A stretch of 64,000 bases of DNA from Aromatoleum toluclasticum ATCC 700605 (GCF_000378245.1 NZ_KB899504.1:1-64000); one strand, 5' to 3'. Positions 47,233 to 57,318 are shown, counted from the stretch's first letter. Notes: a model not told the origin generated them from the sequence alone. Numbers and translations are program-made.

Positions 47233-48636
47233 ATGCCATTTTCATTGGAAGGGGCGCGCGCATGCGCGTCCCGAAAGAACAAGAAGCCGCTCGCGCGCCG
47301 ACCCGGCGTCCTGCGTGCGCTCGGCGCAGCGTTGCTCACGGCCGGTCTTTCCGGCTGGGCCGCGGCGCAGACCACCGCGCAGATCACACCTCCCGCCCAC
47401 GCGCTGACCCTGGAGGCGGCGCTGGACGCAGCGCAAGCGCGCTCCTACGCCTTGGTCGCGCAGGAGGCGGCAGCCCGCTCGGCGCGCGAGCTGGCCGTTG
47501 CGGCCGAGCGCCTGCCCGACCCGATGCTGCGCCTGTCGGTCGACAACCTGCCCGTCGACGGGCCGATGCGCTTCAGCCTGACCGACGACTTCATGACCAT
47601 GCGCTCGGTCGGCCTCACGCAGACCTTCACCCGCGCGGACAAGCGCCGGGCCCGCGCGGCGCGTTTCGAGCGTGAGGCCGACAGCGCGCAGGCCGCGCGC
47701 GCCATGCAGCTCGCCGAGCTGCGACGCGGCACCGCGACGGCCTGGTTCGACCGTTACTACCAGCAGCAGATGGTCGCGCTGTTGTCGCAGCAGCGCGACG
47801 AGGCGGCCCTGCAGATCGAGGCCGCCGAAGCCGCCTACCGTGCCGGCCGCGGCGCACAGGCCGACCTCTTCATGGCGCGATCGAGCGTGGCCCGCATCGA
47901 CGACCGGATCCGGGCGGCTCAGGCGCGCGAGGCCAACGCCACCACCACGCTGGCACGCTGGGTGGGCGAGCTCGCCGCTGCACCCCTGGGCGACGCGCCG
48001 CCGATTTCGACGACGCGGCTCGCGGTGCACCGCCTCGAGCACGAGCTCGACCGGCACCCCGACATCGCCCTGATGGCATCACAAGAGGCCGTGGCGCTGG
48101 CCGCGGCCGAAGTCGCTCGCCAGGACAAGCGCGTGGACTGGACCGCGTCGCTGATGTACAGCCAGCGCGGCGAGGCCTTCTCCAACATGGTCTCGATCGC
48201 CGTGAGCGTGCCGCTGCAGTGGGACCAGAAAAACCGGCAAGACCGTGAGCTCGCCGCCCGGCTGGCCAAGGCCGAGCAGGCGCGGGCCGAGCGCGAGGAG
48301 ATGACGCGCGCGCATCTGGCCGAGACCGAGGCTTGGCTCGCGACCTGGCGAGCCAACCTCGCACGGCTGGCCGACTACGACGCGACGCTGGTCCCGCTCG
48401 CCACCGAGCGCACCCGCGCCGCGCTGGCGGCCTATCGCGGCGGCCGTGGCGGGTTGTCGGACGTGCTTGAAGCACGCCGGATGGAGATCGACACCCGCAT
48501 CGAGCGGCTGCGCATCGAAATGGAAACCGCCGGGCTGTGGGTCGAGCTCGAGTACCTGATCCCGAGCGAAGGCGAGACGGAAAATGCCGCCTCTCCGCAG
48601 CCATCCATGACGAACGCACCGGAGCAACAACGATGA
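47233..48636 (+). CDS. cusC: Outer-membrane factor of the Cus-type Cu(I)/Ag(I) pump
   Basis: 467-aa TolC-superfamily protein. A basic start and hydrophobic segment (LRALGAALLTAGLSGWAAAQ) serve as signal peptide. The first OMF repeat starts at LTLEAALDAAQARSYALVAQ, with LPDPMLRLSVDNLPVDGPMR; the second includes HRLEHELDRHPDIALMASQE and SIAVSVPLQWDQKNRQDREL. Long helices with regular Ala/Arg/Glu form the tunnel. The stop overlaps the cusB ATG (ATGA). It would be the outer duct of CusCBA. Confidence 0.88.
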   Translation: MPFSLEGARACASRKNKKPLARRPGVLRALGAALLTAGLSGWAAAQTTAQITPPAHALTLEAALDAAQARSYALVAQEAAARSARELAVAAERLPDPMLRLSVDNLPVDGPMRFSLTDDFMTMRSVGLTQTFTRADKRRARAARFEREADSAQAARAMQLAELRRGTATAWFDRYYQQQMVALLSQQRDEAALQIEAAEAAYRAGRGAQADLFMARSSVARIDDRIRAAQAREANATTTLARWVGELAAAPLGDAPPISTTRLAVHRLEHELDRHPDIALMASQEAVALAAAEVARQDKRVDWTASLMYSQRGEAFSNMVSIAVSVPLQWDQKNRQDRELAARLAKAEQARAEREEMTRAHLAETEAWLATWRANLARLADYDATLVPLATERTRAALAAYRGGRGGLSDVLEARRMEIDTRIERLRIEMETAGLWVELEYLIPSEGETENAASPQPSMTNAPEQQR

Positions 48637-50276
48637 AACTCAAGAACATTGCGATCGGCCTGGCGGCCGCCGGGGTGCTCGGCGCCGCGGGCTTCGGCCT
48701 CTACCGCCTGGGGCTGCAGCACGCCACGGAAACGTCCGCCGGCGCCGCCGCCACTGGCGCGGCCTCGGCTGCTCAGGCGCCCGCCGCCGCCGTCGATCCT
48801 TCGACCTGGGGCGTCGCCGAGGGCGAAGCCGCCACGCGCCGCCACATCGCCGACGGCCTCAAGGCCGGGATGGTGGACCCGGTGACCGGCCGCAAGATCC
48901 TCCACTACCACGACCCGATGGTCCCGGGCAAAAAGTTTGAAGCGCCGGGCAAGTCCCCCTTCATGGACATGATGCTGGTGCCGGCCTACGCCGGCGCCGA
49001 GGGCGGCGACGCCGGCACCGTCACCATCAGCCCGCGCATCCAGCAGAACATTGGCCTGCGCACCGCAACCGTGACCGAAGGTGCGCTCACGCCGGCGGTC
49101 ACCGCGGTGGGCGCGATTGCCTGGAACGAGCGTGACCAGGCCGTCGTCCAGGCCCGCGCGATGGGCTATGTCGAGAAGCTGCACGTGCGCGCCACGCTCG
49201 ACCATGTGGGCAAGGGCCAGCCGCTGGTCGAGCTCTACGTGCCCGACTGGGTCGCTGCGCAGGAGGATTTCCTGTCCGTGCGCCGCATGCAGGGGAGGGA
49301 CCTTGCCGCCCTGCTCGACGCCGCGCGTGCCCGCATGCGCCAGGCGGGCATGGATGAGGTACAGATCCGGTTCGTCGAATCGAGCGGCCGCATTCAGCCG
49401 AGACTGACGATCCGCGCGCCCATCGCCGGCGCGGTCACCGAGCTGATGGTGCGTGAAGGGATGACGGTGATGCCGGGCATGACGCTCGTGCGCATCAACG
49501 GCCTGGCGACCGTGTGGGCCAATGCCGAGGTGCCCGAGAGCCAGGCGGCACAACTCGCCCCCGGCGCGCCGGTGACGGCGACCAGCCCGGCGCTGCCGGG
49601 CGCGAGCTTCGCGGGGCGCGTACAGGCGCTGCTGCCGGAGGTGAATCCGCAGACGCGCACCCTCAAGGCGCGCATGGAGCTCGCCAATCCCGGCGCGCGG
49701 CTGGTGCCCGGCATGTTCGTCCAGATGCGCTTCGCCGACGAGCGGGAAGGCAGGACCCTGCGCGTGCCGACCGAGGCGATCATCGCGACCGGCAAGCGCA
49801 CGCTGGTGATGCTCGCCGAGGAAGACGGCCGCTTCCGCCCGGCCGAGGTCGTCACCGGGATCGAGTCGGGCGGGCAGACGGAGATCCTGCGGGGCTTGCA
49901 GGCCGGGCAGCGGGTGGTGCTGTCGGGGCAGTTCCTGATCGACTCGGAAGCGAGCCTCGCGGGCATCGAGGCGCGTCTGGGAGGGATGGCCAATGAGGAG
50001 GCGCCGGCCGCCGCCGACACCCATCGCACCCGCGCGTCGATCGAGGCCGTCGCCAATGACGTGCTCACCCTGAGCCATCCGGCGATCGAGAGCCTCAAGT
50101 GGCCGGCGATGACCATGGACTTCAAGCTGGCACCTGGGCTCGAGCGACGGGAGCTGAAAGCGGGCGCAGACGTCGACATCGAATTCCGCATGCAGGAGGG
50201 CGACGCCCCGCAGATCGTCAGCATCCGGCGTGCGGCGAAGAAGGCGGCGGGCATGGCCGAAGGCGGTGCGAAATGA
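48633..50276 (+). CDS. cusB: Cus adaptor protein with C-terminal CusF domain
   Basis: 547 aa. An N-terminal anchor ([20 protein letters not shown]) precedes a heavy-metal-binding segment with [20 protein letters not shown] and [10 protein letters not shown] (Met/His ligands). The adaptor core follows: [20 protein letters not shown] and [20 protein letters not shown] around the hairpin, then beta-barrel parts. After about residue 450 a CusF-like domain is fused ([32 protein letters not shown]) with the W/M/M copper-binding set. The fusion places the copper chaperone on the pump itself. Start and stop overlap cusC and cusA by 4 bp, so the three are translationally coupled. Confidence 0.92.
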   Translation: MKLKNIAIGLAAAGVLGAAGFGLYRLGLQHATETSAGAAATGAASAAQAPAAAVDPSTWGVAEGEAATRRHIADGLKAGMVDPVTGRKILHYHDPMVPGKKFEAPGKSPFMDMMLVPAYAGAEGGDAGTVTISPRIQQNIGLRTATVTEGALTPAVTAVGAIAWNERDQAVVQARAMGYVEKLHVRATLDHVGKGQPLVELYVPDWVAAQEDFLSVRRMQGRDLAALLDAARARMRQAGMDEVQIRFVESSGRIQPRLTIRAPIAGAVTELMVREGMTVMPGMTLVRINGLATVWANAEVPESQAAQLAPGAPVTATSPALPGASFAGRVQALLPEVNPQTRTLKARMELANPGARLVPGMFVQMRFADEREGRTLRVPTEAIIATGKRTLVMLAEEDGRFRPAEVVTGIESGGQTEILRGLQAGQRVVLSGQFLIDSEASLAGIEARLGGMANEEAPAAADTHRTRASIEAVANDVLTLSHPAIESLKWPAMTMDFKLAPGLERRELKAGADVDIEFRMQEGDAPQIVSIRRAAKKAAGMAEGGAK

Positions 50277-53200
50277 TCGCGAACCTCATCCGCTGGTCCA
50301 TCGCCAACCGTTTCCTGGTGATGCTCGCGACCGTGATGCTCACGGCGTGGGGCGTGGTCGCGTTGTCACGCACCCCGCTCGATGCCCTGCCCGATCTCTC
50401 CGACGTGCAGGTCATCATCCGCACCACCTATCCCGGCCAGGCGCCGCAACTCGTGGAGAACCAGGTTACCTATCCGCTCACGACCACCATGCTCTCGGTG
50501 CCCGGCGCCAAGGTCGTGCGCGGCTTCTCCTTCTTCGGCGACAGCTATGTGTATGTGCTGTTCGAGGACGGCACGGACCTCTACTGGGCGCGTTCCCGCG
50601 TACTGGAATACCTCAACCAGGTGCAGTCGCGCCTGCCCCCCGGCGCCACCTCCTCGATCGGGCCGGACGCCACCGGCGTGGGCTGGATCTACCAGTACGC
50701 GCTGGAGGACAAGTCGGGGCAGCTCGACATCTCGCAGCTGCGGGCGCTGCAGGACTGGTTCCTCAAGTTCGAGTTGAAGACCGTGCCCGACGTGGCCGAG
50801 GTGGCCACCATCGGTGGCATGGTGCGCCAGTACCAGGTGGTGCTCGATCCGGACAAGCTCGCGGCCTACCGCATTCCGCATGCCCGGGTCGTGGAGGCCA
50901 TCGGCCGCGGCAACCAGGAGGCCGGTGGCTCCGTGCTCGAGCTCGGCGAGGCCGAGTACATGGTGCGCGCCTCCGGCTACCTGCAGACGCTGGAAGACTT
51001 CCGCGCCATTCCCCTGATGACCACGGATGCCGGCGTGTCGGTACGGCTCGCCGATGTGGCGCGCGTGCAGCTCGGGCCGGAGATGCGGCGCGGTATCGGC
51101 GAGCTCGACGGCGAGGGCGAGGCGGTCGGCGGGGTGATCGTGATGCGCTCGGGCAAGAACGCGCTCACCACCATCCAGGCGGTGAAGGAACGGCTTGCCG
51201 TCCTGCAGAAGAGTCTGCCCAAGGGGGTGGCGATCGTGCCCGTGTACGACCGCTCGGGCCTCATCGAGCGGGCGATCGACAACCTCACGCACAAGCTCGT
51301 CGAGGAATTCATCGTCGTCGCCGTGGTGTGCGCGCTCTTCCTCTTTCACCTGCGCTCGGCCTTCGTCGCCATCGTCTCGCTGCCGCTGGGGATACTCGCC
51401 GCCTTCATCGTCATGCAGCGGCTGGGCGTCAACGCCAACATCATGTCGCTCGGCGGCATCGCGATCGCGGTCGGCGCGATGGTGGATGCGGCCGTGGTGA
51501 TGATCGAGAACGCCCACAAGCACCTCGAAGCCTGGGCGCACGAGCATCCCGGCGAAAAGCTCCAGGGCGCCGCCCGCTGGCACGTGATCGGCGATGCCGC
51601 CGTGGAGGTCGGCCCGGCGCTGTTCTTTTCGCTCCTGATCATCACGCTCTCGTTCATCCCGGTGTTCACGCTCGAGGCCCAGGAAGGCCGCATGTTCTCG
51701 CCGCTCGCCTTCACCAAGACCTACGCCATGGCGGCCGCGGCGGGCCTGGCGGTGACGCTGATCCCGGTGCTGATGGGCTATCTCATCCGCGGGCGGATTC
51801 CCGATGAGCAGGCGAACCCGCTCAACCGCTGGCTGATCGCGGCCTACCGGCCGCTCCTCGACGGGGTGCTGCGCTTTCCCAAGGCGACGCTGGCGCTCGC
51901 CGCGGTGGCGCTGCTCGCAAGCCTGTGGCCGCTGCAGCACATCGGCAGCGAGTTCATGCCGCCGCTCGACGAAGGCGACCTGCTCTACATGCCCACGGCC
52001 TTGCCGGGCCTGTCCGCGGGCAAGGCGGCCGAGCTGCTGCAGCAGACCGACCGCTTGATCAAGACCGTGCCCGAAGTGAAGAGCGTCTATGGCAAGGCGG
52101 GGCGGGCAGCGACCGCCACCGACCCGGCGCCGCTCGTGATGTTCGAGACCACGATCCAGTTCAAGCCGCGCGAGGCGTGGCGGCCGGGGCTAACCCCGGA
52201 CAAGCTCGTCGACGAGCTCGACAAGATCGTGCGCGTGCCGGGGCTGACCAACATCTGGGTGCCGCCGATCCGCAACCGCCTCGACATGCTCGCCACCGGC
52301 ATCAAGAGCCCGGTCGGCGTCAAGGTGCTGGGACCGGATCTCGCCGTGATCGACCGGCTCACCGGCGAGATCGAACGCGCCCTGAAACCGGTGCCCGGGG
52401 TAACGAGCGCCTTCGCCGAGCGCCTGACCGGCGGCCGCTACGTGAACGTGGACATCCGGCGCGAGGCCGCCGCCCGCTACGGCCTCAACATCGCCGACGT
52501 GCAGTCGGTGGTGAGCTCGGCGGTGGGCGGCATGAACATCGCCGAGACCGTCGAGGGGCTGCAGCGCTTTCCGATCAACGTCCGCTATCCGCGCGAGATC
52601 CGCGATTCGCTCGCGCGGCTGCGGACGCTGCCGATCGTCAACCCGCGCGGGCAGCAGTTCGTGCTCTCGGACGTAGCCGACGTCCGCATCGCTGATGGCC
52701 CGCCGATGCTGAGGAGCGAGAACGCGCGGCTCGCCGGCTACGTGTATGTCGATATCCGCGGCCGCGATCTCGGCTCGGCGGTGCGCGACATGCAGCGCGT
52801 CGTGACCGAGCAGGTCGACCTGCCGCCGGGCTACTCGGTGTCGTGGTCCGGGCAGTTCGAGTTCCTCGAGCGCGCCACCGCCAAGCTCAAGCTGGTGGTG
52901 CCCTTCACGCTGCTGATCATCTTCGTGCTGCTCTACCTCGCCTTCAAGCACTTCGGCGAAGCGCTGCTGATCATGACGACGCTGCCCTTCGCCCTGGTCG
53001 GCGGCATCTGGCTGCTGTACCTGCTCGACTACAACCTGTCGGTCGCCGGGGTGGTCGGCTTCATTGCGCTGGCCGGGGTGGCCGCCGAGTTCGGCGTGAT
53101 CATGCTGCTGTACCTCAAGCAGGCGTGGTTCGCGCGGCTCGACGAAGACAAGACCGGCGAGGCCGATCTCCTCGACGCGATTCGCGAAGGCGCGGTGCTC

Positions 53201-53419
53201 CGCGTGCGGCCCAAGGCGATGACCGTGGCGGTGATCCTCGCCGGCCTGTTCCCGATCATGTGGGGCGCGGGCACCGGCAGCGAGGTCATGCAGCGCATCG
53301 CCGCACCGATGGTGGGCGGCATGATCACCGCGCCGCTGCTGTCGATGTTCGTGATTCCGGCCGCCTACCTGCTGATGCGCCGGCGCGGACGCAACGACGC
53401 GGAATATCGGCGGTCATGA
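50273..53419 (+). CDS. cusA: RND Cu(I)/Ag(I) efflux transporter CusA (HME4 type)
   Basis: 1048-aa, 12-TM inner-membrane RND pump. The start [20 protein letters not shown] and TM4 signature [20 protein letters not shown], with KHLE following, are those of CusA/SilA rather than CzcA. The Met residues expected for Cu(I) relay are present in the periplasmic part around [20 protein letters not shown] and [16 protein letters not shown]. The stop overlaps the next small gene (ATGA). It exports periplasmic or cytoplasmic Cu(I)/Ag(I) through CusB and CusC. The ATG at 50273 overlaps the cusB stop; upstream open frame is not coding. Confidence 0.95.
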   Translation: MIANLIRWSIANRFLVMLATVMLTAWGVVALSRTPLDALPDLSDVQVIIRTTYPGQAPQLVENQVTYPLTTTMLSVPGAKVVRGFSFFGDSYVYVLFEDGTDLYWARSRVLEYLNQVQSRLPPGATSSIGPDATGVGWIYQYALEDKSGQLDISQLRALQDWFLKFELKTVPDVAEVATIGGMVRQYQVVLDPDKLAAYRIPHARVVEAIGRGNQEAGGSVLELGEAEYMVRASGYLQTLEDFRAIPLMTTDAGVSVRLADVARVQLGPEMRRGIGELDGEGEAVGGVIVMRSGKNALTTIQAVKERLAVLQKSLPKGVAIVPVYDRSGLIERAIDNLTHKLVEEFIVVAVVCALFLFHLRSAFVAIVSLPLGILAAFIVMQRLGVNANIMSLGGIAIAVGAMVDAAVVMIENAHKHLEAWAHEHPGEKLQGAARWHVIGDAAVEVGPALFFSLLIITLSFIPVFTLEAQEGRMFSPLAFTKTYAMAAAAGLAVTLIPVLMGYLIRGRIPDEQANPLNRWLIAAYRPLLDGVLRFPKATLALAAVALLASLWPLQHIGSEFMPPLDEGDLLYMPTALPGLSAGKAAELLQQTDRLIKTVPEVKSVYGKAGRAATATDPAPLVMFETTIQFKPREAWRPGLTPDKLVDELDKIVRVPGLTNIWVPPIRNRLDMLATGIKSPVGVKVLGPDLAVIDRLTGEIERALKPVPGVTSAFAERLTGGRYVNVDIRREAAARYGLNIADVQSVVSSAVGGMNIAETVEGLQRFPINVRYPREIRDSLARLRTLPIVNPRGQQFVLSDVADVRIADGPPMLRSENARLAGYVYVDIRGRDLGSAVRDMQRVVTEQVDLPPGYSVSWSGQFEFLERATAKLKLVVPFTLLIIFVLLYLAFKHFGEALLIMTTLPFALVGGIWLLYLLDYNLSVAGVVGFIALAGVAAEFGVIMLLYLKQAWFARLDEDKTGEADLLDAIREGAVLRVRPKAMTVAVILAGLFPIMWGAGTGSEVMQRIAAPMVGGMITAPLLSMFVIPAAYLLMRRRGRNDAEYRRS

Positions 53420-53760
53420 CATCGGCTCGGATTCGCGGAGGGGTGTCGGCGCTGCTGCTGCAGGCAGTCATAGGTCTTGCACTGCTTGCGCCACCCGTCG
53501 TGCAGGCGCAGCCGACCGGGCACGTGCTGCTGGTGGCGCATTGCCTCACCGGCGCGATCGACTGCCTGCCTTGTGCGACATGTCCGCTGCCGTCAGGCTA
53601 CACGGCGGCCAATGCGGGAGGCGCCAACGGCCACGGTGCGGCGGCTTCCTGTGCCGTGGCGCAAACGCCGCGTTTCGGTGTCTCGCAAGCTTGGGCAGTC
53701 ACGTCTGCGGCGCCGAGTTCCATACGTATTCACTCGCTGTACTGCAGATGGCTGAATTAG
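53416..53760 (+). CDS. Secreted Cys-containing protein at the end of the cus operon
   Basis: 114 aa. The ATG overlaps the cusA stop, so it is in the operon. A signal peptide ([20 protein letters not shown]) is followed by a Cys-rich short stretch ([20 protein letters not shown]) and later ASCAVAQ and LYCRWLN. The Cys cluster could bind Cu(I)/Ag(I) or form disulfides. No family recognised. Confidence 0.6.
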   Translation: MTSARIRGGVSALLLQAVIGLALLAPPVVQAQPTGHVLLVAHCLTGAIDCLPCATCPLPSGYTAANAGGANGHGAAASCAVAQTPRFGVSQAWAVTSAAPSSIRIHSLYCRWLN

Positions 53761-53831
53761 CCAACGGTCGTGTTCCGAAATTCGAGAGGCATCTCAAGCG
53801 GTCAATGAATCCAATTTTCTTTGGAGCAATC

Positions 53832-54194
53832 ATGAACACGATCAAGTCTCAACACACCATCCGCGGCGGTCTCGTTGTCAGTGCCCTGGCGTTGATCGCC
53901 GCTTTCGCTGTTCCGGCGTCTGCGGCTCATCCGCCGGCGAACTCGACTTACGGCACACCGGTGCATGCGGGCGAAGCCGATCGCGAAATTCGTCTCGATG
54001 CCACCGCCCGCTGGGTGAATGTCGAGCAGAACGAGACGATACGGTTCGTCGTCGGTGCGCAGAGCTTCATGTGGAAGTTCGATACGCTCGGCACACGCCC
54101 CTTCGACCTGAAACAGGTGGCGCCGGCGGGCGTGCTAGGCGGTGCACCGATCACGGTGTACGTCGCGCCCGATCCGCTTTATCGGGGGAATTAA
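53832..54194 (+). CDS. CzcE-like periplasmic metal-binding protein (second copy)
   Basis: 120 aa. Signal peptide (QHTIRGGLVVSALALIAAFA, cleaved near ASAAH) then the CzcE-type domain: REIRLDATARWVNVEQNETI, RFVVGAQSFMWKFDTLGTRP, FDLKQVAPAG and ITVYVAPDPLYRGN. It is a paralog of 28868-29260 with better-conserved core. CzcE binds Cu(II) in the periplasm in Cupriavidus. The start at 53832 fits the signal peptide. A hairpin follows its stop. Confidence 0.82.
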   Translation: MNTIKSQHTIRGGLVVSALALIAAFAVPASAAHPPANSTYGTPVHAGEADREIRLDATARWVNVEQNETIRFVVGAQSFMWKFDTLGTRPFDLKQVAPAGVLGGAPITVYVAPDPLYRGN

Positions 54195-54204
54195 GGCATG
54201 TGAA

Positions 54205-54227
54205 GGGGACGTGAAGTTCGCGTCCCC
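54205..54227 (+). terminator. Hairpin after the CzcE-like gene
   Basis: GGGGACG (54205-54211), 9-base loop, CGTCCCC (54221-54227), eleven bases after the stop. No U run, so it may attenuate rather than stop transcription into the next gene. Confidence 0.45.
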
Positions 54228-54260
54228 TCGTTCGCTTACCAGGAATGAAAGGAGCATGCA

Positions 54261-54533
54261 ATGAACAGGCTGTTGATCATCCTCGCCGGTGTCCTGACGC
54301 TTGGCGCCACCGTGCCGGCCATCGCCGGTCCCGATTTCCAGACCATCGAGCAGGGCCGCAAGGCGGCTCAGCTTCGGGCCGCAACGGAGAAAGGCTGCGA
54401 ATCCAGACGGCTCGTGCTGCCGGTCGACCACGGCCCGCGCGCGACGTCCACGCCGTATCTCAATCAACTGCGCCAACAACGCTTTGAAGCGGAGATGAAG
54501 GCATGCAAGGAAGCGGCGGGCAAGCCGCTTTGA
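54261..54533 (+). CDS. Small periplasmic protein of unknown function
   Basis: 90 aa. Signal peptide (MNRLLIILAGVLTLGATVPA) and a charged helical mature part (FQTIEQGRKAAQLRAATEKG, NQLRQQRFEAEMKACKEAAG). It has two Cys, possibly paired. ATG follows GAAAGGAGCATGCA. Similar short proteins accompany CzcE in metal islands; I do not recognise a named family. It lies between the CzcE-like gene and a Met-rich protein gene on the same strand. Confidence 0.65.
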   Translation: MNRLLIILAGVLTLGATVPAIAGPDFQTIEQGRKAAQLRAATEKGCESRRLVLPVDHGPRATSTPYLNQLRQQRFEAEMKACKEAAGKPL

Positions 54534-54592
54534 CCGGCGTTCCCCGAATACAAGGTGGAAAGCAGACAACATTGACATTCAAGGAGCTTGAA

Positions 54593-54922
54593 ATGAGAAA
54601 GACATTCGTTGTCTCGATCCTGGCGGTCACACTTCTTGCCGGGGGCGCCTGGAGTATCACGTCGGCACAGGGTCAGTCACCCGATCGGCCTGCAGGCGCC
54701 CCCGGGATGGAAGGCATGCCCATGGGCGACGGCATGATGGGGATGATGAACATGATGGGCAACTGCAGCCGCATGATGCAGGGCGGTATGGCGGGCCACA
54801 TGCTGCCGCAACTCCCGCCCGGCAACGAGAAGCTGCAACTGCAGATGCAGGCGGAGATGATGCAGAAGATGGGCGAGATCGTCTCCAAGTATGCCGCCCA
54901 AATCAAGGACGAGAAGCCGTAA
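54593..54922 (+). CDS. Met-rich periplasmic protein
   Basis: 109 aa. Signal peptide (RKTFVVSILAVTLLAGGAWS) then a Met-dense segment (GMEGMPMGDGMMGMMNMMGN, CSRMMQGGMAGHMLPQL) and a helical end (LQMQAEMMQKMGEIVSKYAA). The Met clusters suit Cu(I)/Ag(I) buffering in the periplasm. ATG at 54593 is preceded by AAGGAGCTTGAA. It lies 106 bp before the CusF gene, so probably part of the same unit. It is of the same style as 13075-13593 but not a clear homolog. Confidence 0.7.
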   Translation: MRKTFVVSILAVTLLAGGAWSITSAQGQSPDRPAGAPGMEGMPMGDGMMGMMNMMGNCSRMMQGGMAGHMLPQLPPGNEKLQLQMQAEMMQKMGEIVSKYAAQIKDEKP

Positions 54923-55028
54923 CGCAAGACATCGCGAGGCCCCTGCATCAACCGGCAGTGAGTTCGGGCGCCGGAGGTCGCCTCGCGGCGTAACTGTTCC
55001 TTCAACCCGCAACGAAAGGAAACTACAA

Positions 55029-55412
55029 ATGAAGCAAACCGCAATGGCCGCTCTGATGATCGCCCTGACGCTTGGCGCTGGTGCAGCGCTTGCCCAGCAG
55101 AAGATGGGCGACATGAAGGATATGGGCATGCAGAAGATGGAAGGGATGAAGAGCATGGACATGGGCGGCCAGAAGGCCATGCCCGGTGCGCCAGCCACGC
55201 ACAAGGGAGTCGGCGTCGTGAAGAAGCTCGACGCCGGGGGCGGCAGCGTGACCTTCGACCATGAGCCGGTGAAGAGCCTCGACTGGCCGGCGATGACCAT
55301 GACCTTTGCCGTGAAGGACAAGATGCTCCTCGACAAGCTCACCGTCGGCAAGAAGGTGGAGTTCGAGTTTGTTCAGGACGGCAAGGGGTATGTCGTGACC
55401 GGCGTGAAATGA
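55029..55412 (+). CDS. cusF: CusF-like periplasmic copper chaperone
   Basis: 127 aa. Signal peptide MKQTAMAALMIALTLGAGAA; a Met/Lys-rich linker (QQKMGDMKDMGMQKMEGMKS); then the CusF OB-fold: HKGVGVVKKLDAGGGSVTFD, HEPVKSLDWPAMTMTFAVKD and KVEFEFVQDGKGYVVTGVK. The His, Trp and two Met (H..W.AMTM) that coordinate Cu(I)/Ag(I) are all present. ATG at 55029 follows GAAAGGAAACTACAA. It would hand copper to CusB/CusA. It is followed by the second Rieske gene. Confidence 0.92.
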   Translation: MKQTAMAALMIALTLGAGAALAQQKMGDMKDMGMQKMEGMKSMDMGGQKAMPGAPATHKGVGVVKKLDAGGGSVTFDHEPVKSLDWPAMTMTFAVKDKMLLDKLTVGKKVEFEFVQDGKGYVVTGVK

Positions 55413-55552
55413 CCGGCAGGCCGGTGGGCCGCCAGGCCTCGCCGGCCGGCTTTTCCTCCGCCGGACGGGCCGCCTTGACGCGGATTGCGCTAGCCGGTGG
55501 CAGGGCCGAGCCGATCGCTCAGCAGGGCGTCGCAAGCTGAAGGAGTGCAACC

Positions 55553-56158
55553 ATGAACGAGCAGAAACCGTGGCCCAAGGCGACGAATCCCACGCGCCGC
55601 AAACTGGTCATCGCCACTTCCGCCGCCGCTGGGGCGGCCGCCGTGGGGACGGCGATTCCCTTCGTCCTCAGCATGTCCCCGAGCGAGCGGGCACGCGCGG
55701 CGGGTGCGCCGGTGGAGACGGACTTGGCCAGGCTCGGGGCCGGCGAACTGATGACCGTCGAGTGGCGGGGGAAGCCGGTATGGATCCTGCACCGCACGCC
55801 CGAGATGATCGCGCGGCTGGTGGCGAACGATCCGCTGCTGAGCGATCCCAGGTCGGAGAGGCCGCAGCAGCCGCAGTACGCGACGAACCCGCTGCGCTCG
55901 CGCAAGCCCGAGTACCTGGTGGCGGTAGGCCTCTGTACCCATCTCGGTTGCGTGCCGACCTTCCGCCCGGAGGTGGCGCCGGCCGATCTGGGTCCGTCCT
56001 GGCCGGGCGGTTTCTACTGCCCCTGCCACGGCTCCCGGTTCGACCTGGCCGGCCGCGTCTTCAAGAACGTTCCGGCGCCCACCAACCTCGAGATTCCGCG
56101 GTACCGCTATCTGACCGAGTCGACGCTGCTGATCGGCGCCGACGAAACCGAAGTCTGA
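55553..56158 (+). CDS. petA: Rieske iron-sulfur protein (second solitary copy)
   Basis: 201 aa. Twin-arginine-like anchor NPTRRKLVIATSAAAGAAAV, hinge FVLSMSPSERARAAGAPVET, and the Rieske boxes VGLCTHLGCVPTF and YCPCHGSRFDLAGRVF. It is closely similar to 35973-36572 along its whole length (shared LVAVGLCTHLGCVPTFRP and SERPQQPxY segments). No cytochrome b or c1 gene is adjacent; a cytochrome c gene is 0.5 kb downstream. Possible roles are a replacement subunit for bc1 under copper stress or an electron donor to the periplasmic proteins that follow. Confidence 0.9.
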   Translation: MNEQKPWPKATNPTRRKLVIATSAAAGAAAVGTAIPFVLSMSPSERARAAGAPVETDLARLGAGELMTVEWRGKPVWILHRTPEMIARLVANDPLLSDPRSERPQQPQYATNPLRSRKPEYLVAVGLCTHLGCVPTFRPEVAPADLGPSWPGGFYCPCHGSRFDLAGRVFKNVPAPTNLEIPRYRYLTESTLLIGADETEV

Positions 56159-56198
56159 GGAGTGTCATTCACGGGAAGGATTTGAAGGAGATTCGTCC

Positions 56199-56489
56199 AT
56201 GGAAAATCCAGAAACCGTCAGAACCAATGCGAGGTCGGTGAACCCCTCTGTCTGCCCGTCGTCGCATCGGCGGCTGGGCGGCAGGCTCACTCTCGCGGGG
56301 GCTGCAGCTGTGCTGGTTGCGGCGGGCGTGGGAGGGGGGCTGTATCTGAGCTGGCACTGGCTGGCGGCCGCGGGATTGTTGACCGCGGTCCTGATCCTGC
56401 TCGGCTGTGGCGTGATGTGCACGACGAGATGGTGGTCACGCTGGTTCGGCGGGGGGCGCTCCGATTCGGGAGCCCGCCGTAACAGATAA
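56199..56489 (+). CDS. Small membrane protein, paralog of 57947-58240
   Basis: 96 aa. Two hydrophobic segments: LTLAGAAAVLVAAGVGGGLY (about 31-50) and WHWLAAAGLLTAVLILLGCG (about 53-72), then MCTTRWWSRWFGGG. The block GVGGGLYLSWHWLAAAG recurs as GVGGGLFLGWDWLAAAG in 57947-58240. The conserved Cys in the second helix/tail (LLGCGVMC) may be functional. ATG follows AAGGAGATTCGTCC. No family name recognised. Confidence 0.65.
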   Translation: MENPETVRTNARSVNPSVCPSSHRRLGGRLTLAGAAAVLVAAGVGGGLYLSWHWLAAAGLLTAVLILLGCGVMCTTRWWSRWFGGGRSDSGARRNR

Positions 56490-56500
56490 AGGAATGGGCG

Positions 56501-56656
56501 ATGACAGACTTGTCCGATCCGGGGGCTGATCAGCGCACTGGGGCGCATGGTGAGACTCTTGCTGCAGCGATGAAAGCGCACGCCCATCCGCCTACGCCGA
56601 CCGCTTTCCCGAGCGCGACGCCGTGGCGAGCCCCAGCGAGGAGGAATCCGACATGA
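56501..56656 (+). CDS. Possible short leader ORF coupled to the cytochrome c gene
   Basis: 51 codons, ATG 56501 preceded by AAAGGAATGGGCG. The stop TGA at 56654-56656 overlaps the ATG (56653) of the cytochrome c gene. The product (MTDLSDPGADQRTGAHGETL...) has no signal peptide or motif and is Ala/Pro-rich. Good ribosome site and overlap argue for translation; composition argues against a functional protein. Confidence 0.35.
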   Translation: MTDLSDPGADQRTGAHGETLAAAMKAHAHPPTPTAFPSATPWRAPARRNPT

Positions 56657-57318
56657 CCTTTCAGCATGCATTTGCGGCCCTGGCCGCGCTTTGTGCCCCC
56701 GCCGTCGCGCTGGCCGCTGGCGACGCGGCCCGCGGCGCGCACGGCTTCCGCGCCTGTGCCGCGTGCCATTCGCTCGTCGCCGGTGAGCATCGCACAGGCC
56801 CGACTCTCGCCTCCGTGTTCGGGCGTCGGGCGGGCACGGCCGAAGGCTTCCGCCGTTACTCGGACGCCGTGCGCCAATCGGCGGTGGTGTGGAACGAAAA
56901 GTCGCTCGACGCCTGGCTGCGCGATCCGGCCAGCTTCATCCCGGGCAACGCGATGGCGTACCAGGGTCTGCCCGACGCCCGCGCGCGCGGCGACTTGATT
57001 GCCTACCTGCGCGCGGTCTCCGAGGGCAAGCTCGCGGCACCGAAGGCACCCGGCCTGCCGGACCTGAAGGCCGTCGATGCCGGCCAGCGCGTGAGCGCCA
57101 TCCGCCATTGCGGTGACACCTATCGCGTGACCCTCGGTGACGGCGGCGTCCATGCCTTCTGGGAGTTCAACCTGCGCTTCAAGACCGATTCGTCACCGCG
57201 GGGTCCGCGCCAGGGCGAACCGGTCATCGTCGGCGCGGGCATGGGCGGCGACCGCGCGCAGGTCGTGTTCGCGGTACCCGAAGAGTTCTCAGCCTTCATC
57301 CGGAACGAATGTCCATGA
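56653..57318 (+). CDS. Class I cytochrome c, periplasmic, with C-terminal extension
   Basis: 221 aa. Signal peptide (FQHAFAALAALCAPAVALAA) and one haem c site CAACH in RACAACHSLVAGEHRTGPTL, with distal Met in FIPGNAMAYQGL. The cytochrome domain covers about 32-130. An unusual extra domain of about 90 residues follows (VSAIRHCGDTYRVTLGDGGV, HAFWEFNLRFKTDSSPRGPR, GAGMGGDRAQVVFAVPEEFS) without recognised family. The haem and Met ligands suggest an electron carrier. It is between the Rieske gene and a TlpA-like thioredoxin, with the next start overlapping its end. Confidence 0.85.
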   Translation: MTFQHAFAALAALCAPAVALAAGDAARGAHGFRACAACHSLVAGEHRTGPTLASVFGRRAGTAEGFRRYSDAVRQSAVVWNEKSLDAWLRDPASFIPGNAMAYQGLPDARARGDLIAYLRAVSEGKLAAPKAPGLPDLKAVDAGQRVSAIRHCGDTYRVTLGDGGVHAFWEFNLRFKTDSSPRGPRQGEPVIVGAGMGGDRAQVVFAVPEEFSAFIRNECP

